The notes under the pieces: generated by a model | What the model was told of the DNA's origin: nothing | The model's input: the letters and a program-made list of their open reading frames with translations, nothing else | Databases searched by the model: none | Assembly: GCA_039000515.1 (NCBI GenBank) | Contig: JBCFYV010011164.1 | Span: forward strand, 36,082,021 to 36,146,020 | Reading direction: 5' to 3' | Source: Timema cristinae | Lineage: Eukaryota > Arthropoda > Insecta > Phasmatodea > Timematidae | Length of the DNA stretch: 64,000 nucleotides | Position numbers and translations under genes: made by a program | Shown here: in pieces, positions 34,001 to 45,206 of the stretch | Layout: each line of letters opens with the position of its first letter | Position numbering within the stretch: position 1 is the stretch's first letter

Positions 34001-34410
34001 TAAACTAATCAAGCACACTTGGGGCTTATTATTAAAATCAATAATGAAAGAACCTCAAATAAAGACATTCTGTAATAAAATACAGTATCACAATAGTCAC
34101 TCCAACATTATGGCATTATATTTCATTACTTTGCTCATAAGGAAAGTGTTTCTTACAGTACTTCCTGTATTGGAGTTACCATATTGTTTTATTACACTAG
34201 AATTACAAATACTGTTTTTTTACACCATAAATTACAAATAGATATGAATAAAAGGGTAAAGACTACCATTATTATATAATTAAAGTTCAACTGTTCATAT
34301 TTAAAACACAACACAAGTGTGTTTATGAACACAAGTTTATTTTGAAATGACCAATTACTACTTATATATATTATATCCATTCAGAAAACACTAAAATAAA
34401 AATATACAAG
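31070..34410. other. Gene-free AT-rich stretch
   Basis: Includes a TATATA microsatellite (31313-31350), poly-T and poly-A runs and a (CT)n run (33680-33698). Open frames are short and low complexity. I see nothing I can assign. Confidence 0.5.
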
Positions 34411-37400
34411 CTACATCCGGAGGTGTATTGAAGGACTTGAAGCAGTTAATTGTTTTGGTGTGGAGACTTTAGAAGTTACAGTGTTTATTAGTGGGTAAGT
34501 TGTCATACGATGGCTCCTATTCATTCTGGACGTGGCTGGCTCATCATCATTTTCAATTTCAACATCTATAACAACAATAATTAATCACATGTTTTTGGTA
34601 ATCATGTAAAAAAAATCATGGATACAATAATGTGAGAAATTTCTATTCAAACTCCAAACTAGGACACAGAAAATAACAAATTCAATATCTGCTCTTGTTA
34701 TGCCAAGTTAGTTTAGATTTATTCTTCACATTTAAAGTTTTGTGTGGCTATGCTTCAGGGTTACTATACTTTTTAGGTCTCAGGTCAAGTCAGGTCAGGA
34801 CATTTTAAAATTCACTAACTTTTCCAGATTTTCCAGAGCCAATTTCTTCTTTTTTCAGTCACTATTTATTATAAAGACGATTTTATTAAGGTCAAAATTT
34901 AATGTAATAATATTTTTAGACAAATACACATTCTGAAAATGTCTCACTCTATGACGAGGTTAAGAGATTCCAGCCTAAATCAATGAACTATTGGGTAGTA
35001 AGATCTAAGTCAGATTTGCCACATTGATGCATTAAAAGATCACCTAAGAAAATGCAGTTTAAAATTGTTGTGAGACTCATTCTTCTTCTATAAGATAACG
35101 CAGATGAGCATAACCTTGACTCAACTTTGTCCAAAGACGCATGGTTGAGTGGTCGAAAGACACGAAAATCACATGTTGACCTTGAGAATATAGATTATTA
35201 TGCTCAGTTGTGTTAAAAGAGATTTGTAGTGTGTAAATAACTGAAAGAAAAATATTATTTTGACAAATGTAAATGAAATTTGTATATTTTTTTAGTGTCA
35301 ACATTTCAGAAATTTGATAAAATTCCCTGAACTTTCCCTGTTTTCCAGGTCGCTGGACACATTGTATCTGAAATTTTACCAATTTCCCAAAACAAAAAAA
35401 AATTGTTTCCAAATATTTTACATGTAAATATATAAATAAAAACCGTCATTTTCACTGTTTTGTATTAAATTACTGACATACGTAACAAGACAAGTTCTTA
35501 ATACATTAGCAACTAACAATCAAAAACAATTAAGTCTATGATTTAAGAAAAACTGTGGGTGATAGCAGAATTTGATTTTTAAATTTGTTATTACCAAAGA
35601 AAAAATTCATTGAAATCATGTTAACATATATAAGAAAGAAAAATTGTGTTTGACAGTGTAATTAGTTTTGTTGTGTATTCCATCACCTGCCTTTATATTC
35701 ACTAAATTAGTAAGGAAATTATAGTGTAATCTTTTCCCACTAATTAACATTTTTATAATGTGAATTTCTTACTATAAAATGTATCACACCTATTTTTACA
35801 GGAATCTGTTCCTTATCACTGTTGTGCCGTACACGCGTAGTCTGGGCATTGGTGTCCCTGGTCCGAAGAGCTGTTGGCCCTAATCGATCTCGTCGGAGTT
35901 GGCGTCTGATGGCAATCCTTAGACTAGTGTCACTGCGGCAAATATTCCGCCATTTCTTACATACTAGTGCAGCAGAGACCAATGAGTTTGAGTCCACACA
36001 CCTAGGAAGAATGATAGGTTTTTGAACCAATAGAATGTATTTAAACAAATTAGTATACTTTGATGTACGTACAATAAACATTTGGTGCACCTTTAGAAAG
36101 TACAAATATATTTTTGTGGCCAATATTGATAGCATTTTAATTATTATTTCTTACACAGTCTCTAACTATTTGTTCAGGTTATATGCATTTGTACTATTTA
36201 TGCCAATGAACTAGGGATGAGGAAGAGTGAATTTAAACAAGTGTACCTGCATCTGCGCTGAGGGAGAATGAAAAAAAAATGGGGGGGGACTAGTTTCGCT
36301 ATCATTGGTAGTCTAGTCTAACACAAGAGTGACCATACAGCCACCGAAGCAGCTAAAATGTTATTGTTATTAAAAGTGTTATTTTATAGCTATTGATAAC
36401 AGCTATCAAACGTGACCGCTGCAGATCACATTACAATATGTTTCAAAAGTGAAAGCGGTTCTAGTAAATTTTTCTAACTTTCAGATATGATCAGTTCTAA
36501 GAAAAGTGAAATGTAAGCTGTCTGGAAAACTCTGAATTATAGTGCACTACATTTAGGTTCATTTGCAATCAACTGAAAGTTTCTAGAAAGGTTTACAAGT
36601 AGATTCTTGTTGAATAGTGGAAATATTAGAAAATCTGTAACAGTAAAACAAACATAAGCAACAGCTTTAAGACCCGTAGGTATAAGGCAGTGATATCCAA
36701 CCTTTTTTTTTTGTTTACATAACATTACATATAATTCCTCTTCAACTTTGTACCTGCAAAGTTGGTGCATAATGCAAGTTATACATATGTTATAGTCTAG
36801 AACAGGGGTTTCCAACATAAAAGTGCCCAAGGGCCACAAATGAATTGGCTAAGGAGTGGAAGGAAATAGGACTCAAGAAAACACACAATCTATTTTAAAA
36901 ACAGAGCGCAATTAATTTTATCACTGAATGAACATCAATTTGAGCTTTCATGGATTTTTTTCCCATGCATGTCGAAACTTTCAGTTTATAGGATAAAAAC
37001 ATAAACTTTACTAAAGAAGTAGATTACTTTTACAAGCAATGTTATGGGCCACAACAAAAAGGTATTGCGGGCCACTTGTCGGAAACTCCTGGTCTAAAGG
37101 AAAAAGGAGAAAAAACTAAGTTTCCAAATTATAGTTAAAACATAATTTCATGGTAAACACTGTATTTTAGTTAGGGCCAGATTTAGGGTTAGACAAATAT
37201 TTTATACATCCCTTAAGCGCTCTTCACATTTTTAAGCCTGCTCTCGAGCATAGCGAGGTAGAAATGTCAAGATACAAAAAGTTGTTCAGTTCCAGATATT
37301 TAATTGAATTAACAATTCAGAAGTGTGTTTTACTGTGTTTATACAATTTATCACAAGCAAATAAATTAAATTATTCAGATATGTGTGCATCTCTTTGATT

Positions 37401-37903
37401 TGTTAATTAGCAAGTGGATTGTTCTTATTTGCAAAATGAAAGTAGTATGGGTATGGTCACTGATACACACTTCTACCACAAACAGTGTGCAGCCAGACCC
37501 TATTTGCTTGCAATAAAACACACTTCTGTACTGTTATCCAATGATATGCTGTTTTATATCTGACATTTATAACTCATACAGTGTGCAGCCAGCCAGAACT
37601 CCGCTCATATTCCACCCTCCTTTTGACACTACATGTCCATGAAGTCAATGAAACGCAAAGTACCATCTATCTGAACACTAATGGCCACCATAATTTGTAA
37701 AACGTAAGGTTAGTTTTAGGAGGAAGAAGTTTGACTTTACGTGTACACTTGCAACCACAAAAAAGTATTCAATGAAATACTTACTTTAATATTAGTATTG
37801 CAACTTCTTCAGGGGGACTCCCGAGTATGTCAACAGATTCATCAGACTCCTTCCAAGAAGGTGACACCCCTATTGATCGGAGCAACATGGAAAAGGACTC
37901 CAT
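34411..37903 (-). CDS. F-box domain protein gene (at least two exons; probable terminal exon)
   Basis: Exon 1 at 37903-37785 starts at an ATG preceded in frame by a TAA 30 nt upstream and ends at a strong donor (TTAAA, then GTAAGT). Exon 2 at 36001-35800 (acceptor CTTCCTAG, donor GTAAAA) joins in phase. The junction rebuilds an F-box: SPPEEVAILILK, then CVDSNSLVSAALVCKKWRNI. This matches the P-x-E-V-x-x-I-L ... L-x-x-A-x-x-V-C-x-x-W pattern. F-box proteins recruit substrates to SCF ubiquitin ligases through Skp1. Past the F-box the chain is basic (RRQLRRDRLG), with no substrate domain visible. A candidate last exon, 34565-34411, encodes VEIENDDEPATSRMNRSHRM and ends in TAG, but its phase needs an additional exon that I could not place. 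Intron 1 holds an old SINE. Confidence 0.7.
36150..36355 (-). mobile_element. Old SINE family A, antisense, in F-box intron 1
   Basis: Only scattered matches remain: GAACTAGGGATGAGGAAGAG, CTGCATCTGCGCTGAGGGAG and CAGCCACCGAAGCAGC. Confidence 0.55.
36360..37784. other. Rest of F-box intron 1
   Basis: AT-rich. GGGGTTTCCAACATAAAAGT near 36808 and GGGCCACTTGTCGGAAACTC near 37069 recall hAT-type MITE ends (GGCCAC with TCAACC/CAGGGG phrases). No element boundaries were established. Confidence 0.35.
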
Positions 37904-38114
37904 GATTTCATTTCTTAAACAAACATTTGATTATTTTTGAAGGTCCAGCATAAAGTGAAGAAAAATTAGACATTTAATAATTAATATCCAACTAATGGCA
38001 ACAGTGTGTGTAATGTCATTACTACTTGTTATAGGCTAGCTCAAAGAACTAGCACAAATCTTTCATTCATGATGAATGGTTCAAAATTAACTATCTGCAA
38101 AATGAATATGCTTT

Positions 38115-38345
38115 AATTAGTTAGCTACTCGCACCTGTGGGCATGTAGTTGAAAGCCTGTCTCATCTGGTTTGCTTATGATAAATGTCAGGGTTCAACCC
38201 TGGTTGGTTGTATCAAGGTGTTTTTTTACCTCCATGAAAATTTGGATAGATTTTCTCTAAATTCTACCTTTTCAATTCCTAAACTGTTAATGTAAATATT
38301 TGGAAATCCCTGAAGTTGTCAAACGTGGTGCACATAAAATAAAAA
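38115..38345 (+). mobile_element. Old SINE family A, sense
   Basis: GCACCTGTGGGCATGTAGTTG (head), AGGGTTCAACCCTGGTTGG (B box), ACCTTTTCAATTCCTAAACTG (body) and a degraded tail. Confidence 0.65.
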
Positions 38346-38349
38346 GTAA

Positions 38350-39365
38350 TCTTCCGATATATATTATTTTTATTTACAGCAGTTGACAGTAAAACATTAG
38401 ATTAGCAAAATAAAGGGTAAAGAATTATTTTCTTAAAGGGTCTATCTAATACATTTAGGCGTTCAATTAATTTTTTTATAAAAGTGTATCCAAATTACAT
38501 AAAACTAATGTTGTATCTTGATTATAATTGTTTTATGATTCTGATCAGTTATCCCCATGTTTCATAAATAGCAGATACCAAATTTTATGTTTAGTTTTTG
38601 AATTTCAAGAGCTAAAAATGAAACAATTATTAAAATATTTTATATAGGCCCTATCAAAATATGCTTGTTTAGGTCTATGGATTCCTGCTAAGGATAGGAA
38701 TTAATTTTTTGAATCTTGAATCCTTAGACATAAGGATATTCAAAAATTTCTATTTTTATTTTGAGTCTGAATTTTTTTTAAAGCTGTTATGATGCTTGCT
38801 AGTGGTTTTGGCCAGGATAATACTAAGACAAACCATACAACCAGACTCAAACACTTAATTTAGCGCTTAAATAATTGAAGAGATCAGGGCAAAAACATTA
38901 AAGCCCCTAAAGATTTAGATGGAATATTTTCACCATTTAAATGTCGATAAAATCCTTTAATTTAGCTATAAAATATAAATAAAATATTTGTTGATATTAA
39001 ACTGATACCTTCAAAATATCGAATGACAATAAATACCCCTTGGAGTTAAGGAGGTAAGCTACCAGAAATCTGTGCTAACAATTTTTTTTCATAAAATGAG
39101 GGTTATTGTGATTTGCTACAACCCCTTCAATTGTGAATCGAACATTAAAGCAAAAAACTTATTTTCTCTAGCAACTAAAGGATTAATGGGTTCATAATAG
39201 AAATTGAAGAAAATAATTATACCAATGTACTCTTAATATGGTTCTGAGATTCAAATTTATATTTAAATTAAATTAAATGAAGATGTGGATTCAGAAATAA
39301 AGTGGATTGCAGCCATTTATACTTCTGAGGAATTAAAACAAATGATTGAAAAAAATAAAGTTTCC
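38350..39365. other. Stretch without a recognised gene
   Basis: AT-rich intergenic-type sequence with many stops in all frames; nothing assigned. Confidence 0.5.
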
Positions 39366-39373
39366 CTCAAATA

Positions 39374-39654
39374 TTATTATTATTAGCACCGCGTCTTACT
39401 ACCCGTTCGGGTTATACACACTTACGCTAATGTGTAATGGTAGGGCGATTGTGAGATGAAATGAAGGACCTACAGTTTAACGTGGAATCCGAACCACGGT
39501 GGAGGCCTGGCATTCCTCACATTCACAAGATGTCTTGTCAGAGGTGAAGGAAGGGTTTGGAAATCAGATAAATTTGTGCCGGGACCGAGGATTGAACCCC
39601 AACCGCCAGCACAGAAGTCTGACACCTTACCACTAGACCACCAGATCACCTTCT
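39374..39654 (-). mobile_element. SINE family B, antisense, full length
   Basis: GCACCGCGTCTTACTACCCG through GGGACCGAGGATTGAACCCC (reverse B box) to CCACCAGATCACC (reverse head). Short duplication CTCAAATA at 39366-39373 and 39655-39662. Confidence 0.9.
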
Positions 39655-39917
39655 CTCAAATAAACTTCATCAATGGGAAACTTAAGCAATGTTAAACAAA
39701 CTACACAATCTGGGAAATACTATTTAAAATTATTGACAACCCGAACTAGTAAGTCTGGGGATAAAAAGAAGTTAGGCTTAAATTGAGTTTTCCTTTTTAA
39801 CAATAAATAGTATGATGCACTGTACAGACTTCCTCACTCCATTTACATAAAAATTGAGATATGTTTTCAAAGTTTCTTAAGATACAGAATGAAGGACGGA
39901 AAAAAAATTAAATTATA

Positions 39918-40150
39918 GCACTGTGTCTTACAACCCGTTTGGTTCATACATTTAAGTACTAATTAGTCTAATGGGGTAGGAATTGGGAAGGTTGAATTTA
40001 TATGAAGTGAACCCACATTTGTGTGAAAGGAGAGTGGAAAACCACCTTCAGTTCACCTGACTGAGATTCAAACCTCGATCTCGCCATTCTTGGCAGTCTA
40101 GCTCAACAAGAAACCAGCACGTTAGCTAACTACACCACTGGGGCGAGTAT
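39918..40150 (-). mobile_element. SINE family A, antisense
   Basis: GCACTGTGTCTTACAACCCG, GGTAGGAATTGGGAAGGTTG, reverse B box CTGAGATTCAAACCTCG and reverse head CTACACCACTGGGGCG. Moderately diverged. Confidence 0.85.
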
Positions 40151-40154
40151 GAAG

Positions 40155-41148
40155 AATATACACTTATGCAGAAACATAATGGAGAAATGATACTACCAAA
40201 ACGCAGAAGTGAAATAATATAGTGTTACAGAAACAATGAGAGAAAAAAAGGAACATCTCGATTAACCAAGGAACATAACAATCAACTTCCATTTACCAAA
40301 CAGTAACCTAAAAAAAATTATTTTTACATATAGGCCTAGCTAAAATACTATTGGTTTTATAAAATATATTTCAAATAAAAGTTGTTTATTTTTAAGTTTC
40401 TGACAACTTTGTAATAATAAGTTATTCAGTATCTCAAATAGATAGCCTAGTTGCATAGCTATGATGAAAATTTGAAATTTCTGCTTAGGAAACTCAGATG
40501 TAGCATTTTATTCATAATGATAAACAGTGTCTAGATAAATACAAGTTTTAATCAAAATAGTTAAAGCAGATTTGATCAAATTAATTTTTTGCTCTTTTTG
40601 CCCTAAGTAAACTAGGCCTACTTACTCTCTTAATCTTAGGGGTGGCTAAAGAATTCCAAAACCCCTTTTGGGGACCTTGTGAAAGCCCTATGTATATCAA
40701 GTTGTAGCCTGATCTGTAAAATGGTTTAGGATCTAGTCCCCTTAACAAAAAGACAACAACAGTGCAACAATCACTTTATGGGGTTCAGGAGGTCAATGTC
40801 AACATTCATCAAAATCTCGAATTCAATCTTTTCGATGATCACAATACTTTATTTATGTTTATTTTTAAATATATGATTAAAGAGTTTACACCACCTTTGA
40901 TAAAATGTGTGTTCTTATATTACATCATATTTTATTTGAAGTTTGTTAAATAGCCTAGGATACAGGCCTATATAATAACAAAAATGAACACCAATCATGC
41001 CAAAAATAAGTTATGAATAAACCAGAAAACATTTTTCTACCCCACTAAAAATAATCAAAATTTAAATTTTGGCCACCAATGTTATTTACTAATTAAAAGA
41101 AACAATACACTTTATCAAAACCTAAGTGTGAAGTTTGTCTTCATATTT
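40155..41148. other. Stretch without a recognised gene
   Basis: AT-rich. A short open frame at 40762-40953 has no recognisable family and low-complexity codons; nothing assigned. Confidence 0.45.
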
Positions 41149-41150
41149 TA

Positions 41151-41765
41151 CAGGGTGAGGCATAAAGTGTCACATTTAAAAGCATGATATATTTACTATT
41201 TTGACCTTTAAATGGTTCAAATTAAACTTAAAATAGCAAACAAAGATTGATAATTTTCTAAACACCATTTAATTGTTCATTTTTTTAAAAGCAATGTCCT
41301 TAATTTGGCCACCATTATATGCAATACAATGTTGTATATGCTCCTTGAAACTTGGCATGGCTTTATGCAATGTTTTTTGTTGAGTTGCTTCCACTTCCAC
41401 CTTAATCCTTTCTTTGAGTTCCTGGCTTGTTTTTGGGTGAGCCGCATAAATATGAATCTCTAAAATGCCCCTCAATAAAAAAAAGTCTGTAGCTGTTAAG
41501 TCTTGTGGTGGCCAAGCAATGTTCTCAAATCACGAAATGAGGTGCCCAAGAAACATTTTGTGATACATCTCAATTGATGTTTGAGCTGTGTGGACCATTG
41601 CCTCATCTTACTGGAACCAGAGGTTGTTGGTATCCTTACCCTTGTGTTGTAGTTCAGGGGTAAGAAAAGTCAATCAATGGAGCTGCAAGTAATTTCAATG
41701 AGTGAATAATTATATGGTCAACATGAAAGTTAAATTAGAGTTTGGTGTCCAGGAGAAACTCCCTG
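41151..41765 (-). mobile_element. mariner/Tc1-superfamily element, internally deleted, with terminal repeats
   Basis: The left end CAGGGTGAGGCATAAAG is preceded by TA (41149-41150), and the right end ..AACTCCCTG is followed by TA (41766-41767), giving short inverted termini and the TA target typical of this superfamily. Minus-strand pieces read MVHTAQTSIEMYH, then ENIAWPPQDLTATDFFLLRG and AHPKTSQELKERIKVEVEA to CIAYNGGQIKDIAF. This is the C-terminal catalytic half, with the last D of the DDE/D motif in TATDFFL. The N-terminal half is deleted and stops are present. Confidence 0.78.
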
Positions 41766-41963
41766 TAAACATTAATATTATCGTTTATAAATACAAAATA
41801 TAGTATTAGTTTTCCTAGTAAAAGATATGTATTTGGTCTTTGATATATTAGTGGATATTTTATTTTAAGAAGACCAATGTAGAATACCGCTTATGTCATT
41901 TAACGAGTCTACACAATATTATAGTGATAGTTTGAGATAATCCACAAAGAGTAAGTAACTAGA

Positions 41964-42545
41964 TTAGTTTATGTATTTACCAATATCATCAATAAATACA
42001 TTTAAGAAGAGTGGTCCTAAATTGGAACCTTGTGGTATACCACCATCATCATCAGACACATCGGTTTCCAGCCTGTGGCCGGGTCGGTTTAGTAAAATGC
42101 CTCCATCTTCCTCTATAATTGCTTCCATTCTTCTCCTCTCACTTGCACAGTTTGTTATCTGTTCCTCCCACCTCATTCTTGGCCTCCCTTGGGGTCTTTT
42201 TCCAACATACTTCATTTCCATCATTTTCTTTGGCATTCTATCTTTTTCCATCCCCATAATATGCCGATACCATTTCAGCCTTGCTTCCTCTACTATCTCA
42301 TATGCTACCTGTACCCCTACTCTTTCTTGGATAACTTCATTGCTAATCTTGTCTCTCCTTGTGACAGCTAGCATGCTCCTCACAAACTTCATTCCCATGA
42401 CTACTTTCCTAGTCTTTCTTACATTCAATGCCAATGTTTCCGCTAAATATGTGGCAATGGGTACGAAGTATGCCCTGTTCAGCACTTCCTTACAATTCAA
42501 AGACACTTCTCTTATCCAAAGCAGGTATCTTACACAATTATAAAA
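41964..42545 (-). pseudogene. Chimeric LINE reverse-transcriptase fragment (two elements fused)
   Basis: One open frame of about 180 codons joins two unrelated RT pieces. From 42506 to about 42060 it reads as the C-terminal region of an RTE-like endonuclease-RT (TYLAETLALNVRKTRKV, RLKWYRHIMGMEKDRMPKKM, GKRPQGRPRMRWEEQI). From about 42055 to 41964 it reads GIPQGSNLGPLFLNVFIDDI, the RT B motif of another LINE, which should lie well upstream in any single RT. The junction is at the CATCATCATC run. The frame's openness is accidental or preserved; I see no functional whole. Confidence 0.75.
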
Positions 42546-42639
42546 GAACTCTCCCTGCTGTCTTCATTATTTCCTCTCTACTCCCACCTTTCACCTCAAT
42601 CACACTTCCAAGCAGTGCTCAAATTGGAAAATTTTAACA

Positions 42640-43112
42640 ACAGGAACAGTAGGTAATAACTAACAGCCAATAATTACTTAATCTATTTTACAGCATGAAA
42701 CTATTGCATTGTCCTCACACACTTCAATAAGATGCATGTCAAGCCATTAACTTTAATGGTAGTAGACTACATAAGACAAAGGTTATTTTGCAAGGTCAGT
42801 CATTAAGTTCCAAACATGAAAACGTTACGCCTGTGGATCCCCAGACATGTTGTAATTCGCTGACTTGGGTTTGTGTCTTGTCACTATCTTAAATTCCTCA
42901 TCACAGTGGCTGATGCAGTTGGTGGCCTTGATAGTGTTGCATAGCAATTTTGTTGTCAGCAACAGAACTAGAGTCATGAAAGATATAATATGGCTAAAGG
43001 ACTTTTTTGGGGTCTAATTGATACAGGTGGTAGAGATTTAATACCAGAAGAAGTAGGTGGATTATAGTCTATTTGAGTTGACGTAGTTAGTTGAAATATA
43101 TATTTTTTTATT
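42640..43112. other. Stretch without a recognised gene
   Basis: Mixed intergenic sequence; the part at 42810-43070 is less AT-rich but carries stops in every frame. Confidence 0.4.
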
Positions 43113-43354
43113 TAACACTGCGTCTTACTACCCGTTTGGGTTGTACACCTAAGTACTAATTATGCTAACGGGTTAGGAATTGGGAAGGTTGAATTTAGAG
43201 GAAGTGAACCCTCATTTGTGTGAAGGGAAAGTGGAAAACCATTTAGGGAAAACCACCCCAGATCACCCGAGATTCAAAGGTTGATCTCCCCGTCCTCTGC
43301 AGTCTAGCTCAACACGAAACTAATGTGTTAGCTAACTATGCCACCGAGATGGAT
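43113..43354 (-). mobile_element. SINE family A, antisense
   Basis: AACACTGCGTCTTACTACCCG through the reverse head CTATGCCACCGAGATGG. Flanking GTTAGTTGA at 43086-43094 and 43355-43363 is a likely target duplication. Confidence 0.85.
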
Positions 43355-43597
43355 GTTAGTTGATATAGAAGATAATGAACAGTACATTCAAAGTGAAACC
43401 AGACAAGCCAGTTGCTTGCAAAAAGAAGCTCCAAAACTTGGATTTCCAATGTGACGTTGTCCTTACATAGACCTATATCCTTGACCTAAGATGATAGATC
43501 ATTGACCATAGCAATCAGGGAGTTTAAAAGCTGTATGGCATGGTAAACACTTCCCGATTAGCTGAATAAGCCTTAAGTGGCCCCTCAAATGACTGGG

Positions 43598-43879
43598 CTA
43601 CTTGCGGATATTTAACTTAAGAGATAACAGGACTCTATTAAAAAAAAAGAGCATGGATGAGCATTTTGTAAGGATGATATCTCCAAAATAAGCGTTCACC
43701 TTTTTCATGTAAGGGTCACATATGAAGGTAGAAACCCCACTTTTTTTAAATAATTCATATTCTGCCGCAATAATATTGAGGCAGTCCAAATGAAATGTAA
43801 GGGAACAAGGCCCTGAACACCTGATAAAGCTCCGGCACCCAAAAAATTGCTCAGGTGCATTTGGCACAAACATCGTCAC
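43598..43879 (-). CDS. PHD-finger-like ORF, probably transposon-derived
   Basis: The minus-strand frame reads FGCRSFIRCSGPCSLTFHLD, then CLNIIAAEYELFKKSGVSTFICDPYM. The C-x(6)-C-x(3)-C-x(6)-H-x(2)-C arrangement matches the middle of a PHD-type zinc finger as found in insect retroelement and transposon proteins. The first cysteine pair (FVPN in place of C-x-x-C) and part of the last pair (CDPY) look mutated. It is short (93 codons), with no flanking exon evident. Confidence 0.4.
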   Translation of the reverse strand: MTMFVPNAPEQFFGCRSFIRCSGPCSLTFHLDCLNIIAAEYELFKKSGVSTFICDPYMKKVNAYFGDIILTKCSSMLFFFNRVLLSLKLNIRK

Positions 43880-44870
43880 TGCCTGACATAGGCTATTGTA
43901 AAAGTTAACTTCCTGGGCCTAGCGGTAGGCCAACTCATTTTGCAGTTTGCATGACACTCAGTACATAGAATAAGTTCACTTGCAGAGCTAAGTAAATACA
44001 CATCCACTCATTACAAGTGCAAACTAAATAATAATTATGATTATTACTATAACAATAATGAAATAAAATAGTCCTATTGTAATATAACAAAGAGAATATG
44101 TTTAAAATATAGGCCTACTCTAGCCCAGTGGTTTTCAACCTAGACCCAAAATGTCACACCCACACATTATATGCTTTCACAAATATAAAAGCCCCAATTA
44201 GCCTAGTATTTAAAATAATCATTAGGATACAAACCTAACTTTCAAACCCTTTGATAATTTAACTTAAATATCATTATGGTACTTCCCCAACATAGATTTT
44301 AAAACCTTACCTTTCATGCATTGATACCTTAAAAATTTTAAAAACATTGAATAAACAAGTTATATAAAAACAATGATGTCTTACACCGGAAAAGATCATG
44401 GATCAATATTATACAGTCAAAGAACATAAGTCAAGACAAAAGATAATCGATGTTTGTGTTTCCATGTTTCTCTTATGATTTGCGTGAATTTTGTTTTAAT
44501 TGTCCCTATACGATTATTATAGATTATCAAACTTGATAAGCCTTGGTACTATTAGTTTTTCCATCTACTTGAGTGTAATAATAACAATGGACTAGGCCTA
44601 TACATATTGTGATATAGGCCTTAAACAAAGAAAAAGTATATCTTATATTAGCAAGTATCTGTCTTATAGCCATAAAACTACTAGTGGAACCGCATACGAC
44701 ATACGGTCGGTCGGTGGCAGGACACCTCACACGACAAAATCTGTCAGCGGTCCGAGGCTGACAACTAGCGACAGCACACACAACCAACCATCGCCAGTTA
44801 TCGGTGGTTGTGGTGATATTTGGATGTGTGCCATACAAGATTCAGTGTTGGTGCATTTCATTATAATTTT
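43880..44870. other. Stretch without an identified gene
   Basis: Mostly AT-rich. The segment 44690-44835 is GC-richer (CGGTCGGTCGGTGGCAGG) and opens a minus-strand frame of ~100 codons (44838-44527) without recognisable motifs. A TE end or 5' exon is possible. Confidence 0.35.
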
Positions 44871-44874
44871 TTCA

Positions 44875-44935
44875 ACATCAAGTCTTACTATCCCTTCAGA
44901 ATATACGCCTACTTAGTGGTACTAACTAAACCAGA
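44875..44935 (-). mobile_element. SINE tail remnant, antisense
   Basis: TCAAGTCTTACTATCCCTTC, then ATATACGCCTACTTAG, resembles the reversed shared SINE 3' end. Confidence 0.4.
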
Positions 44936-45206
44936 GCTATTTATTTTTAGTCTGTCATGTATGAATTCCCATTTGAATTTAAAGTGAACATTTCAACCGA
45001 TAAAATTGCCTTCCGCTGATTGTCATATGCAGCCACCCTTAAGTAACCTAGGTACCTACTAAGCAATTGAAATTGATATGTCACATTGTGAAGTTTAAGT
45101 TTTATTTTATTTAAAGTTAGCGTGAACAATATGTATGACTAAGATTAAGATTAGCATTTGTTCTTAAAAAAATATTGAAATTCTTTAACTTTGAAAATAT
45201 AGCCTA

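Noticed and set aside
35077..35412. Minus-strand ORF ending HLRYLIEEE, as a possible F-box gene exon
   Set aside because: No splice sites gave a phase compatible with exon 2 (phase 0) and the candidate last exon.
44527..44838. Minus-strand ORF of 103 codons
   Set aside because: No recognisable domain; it opens only across a short GC-rich patch.
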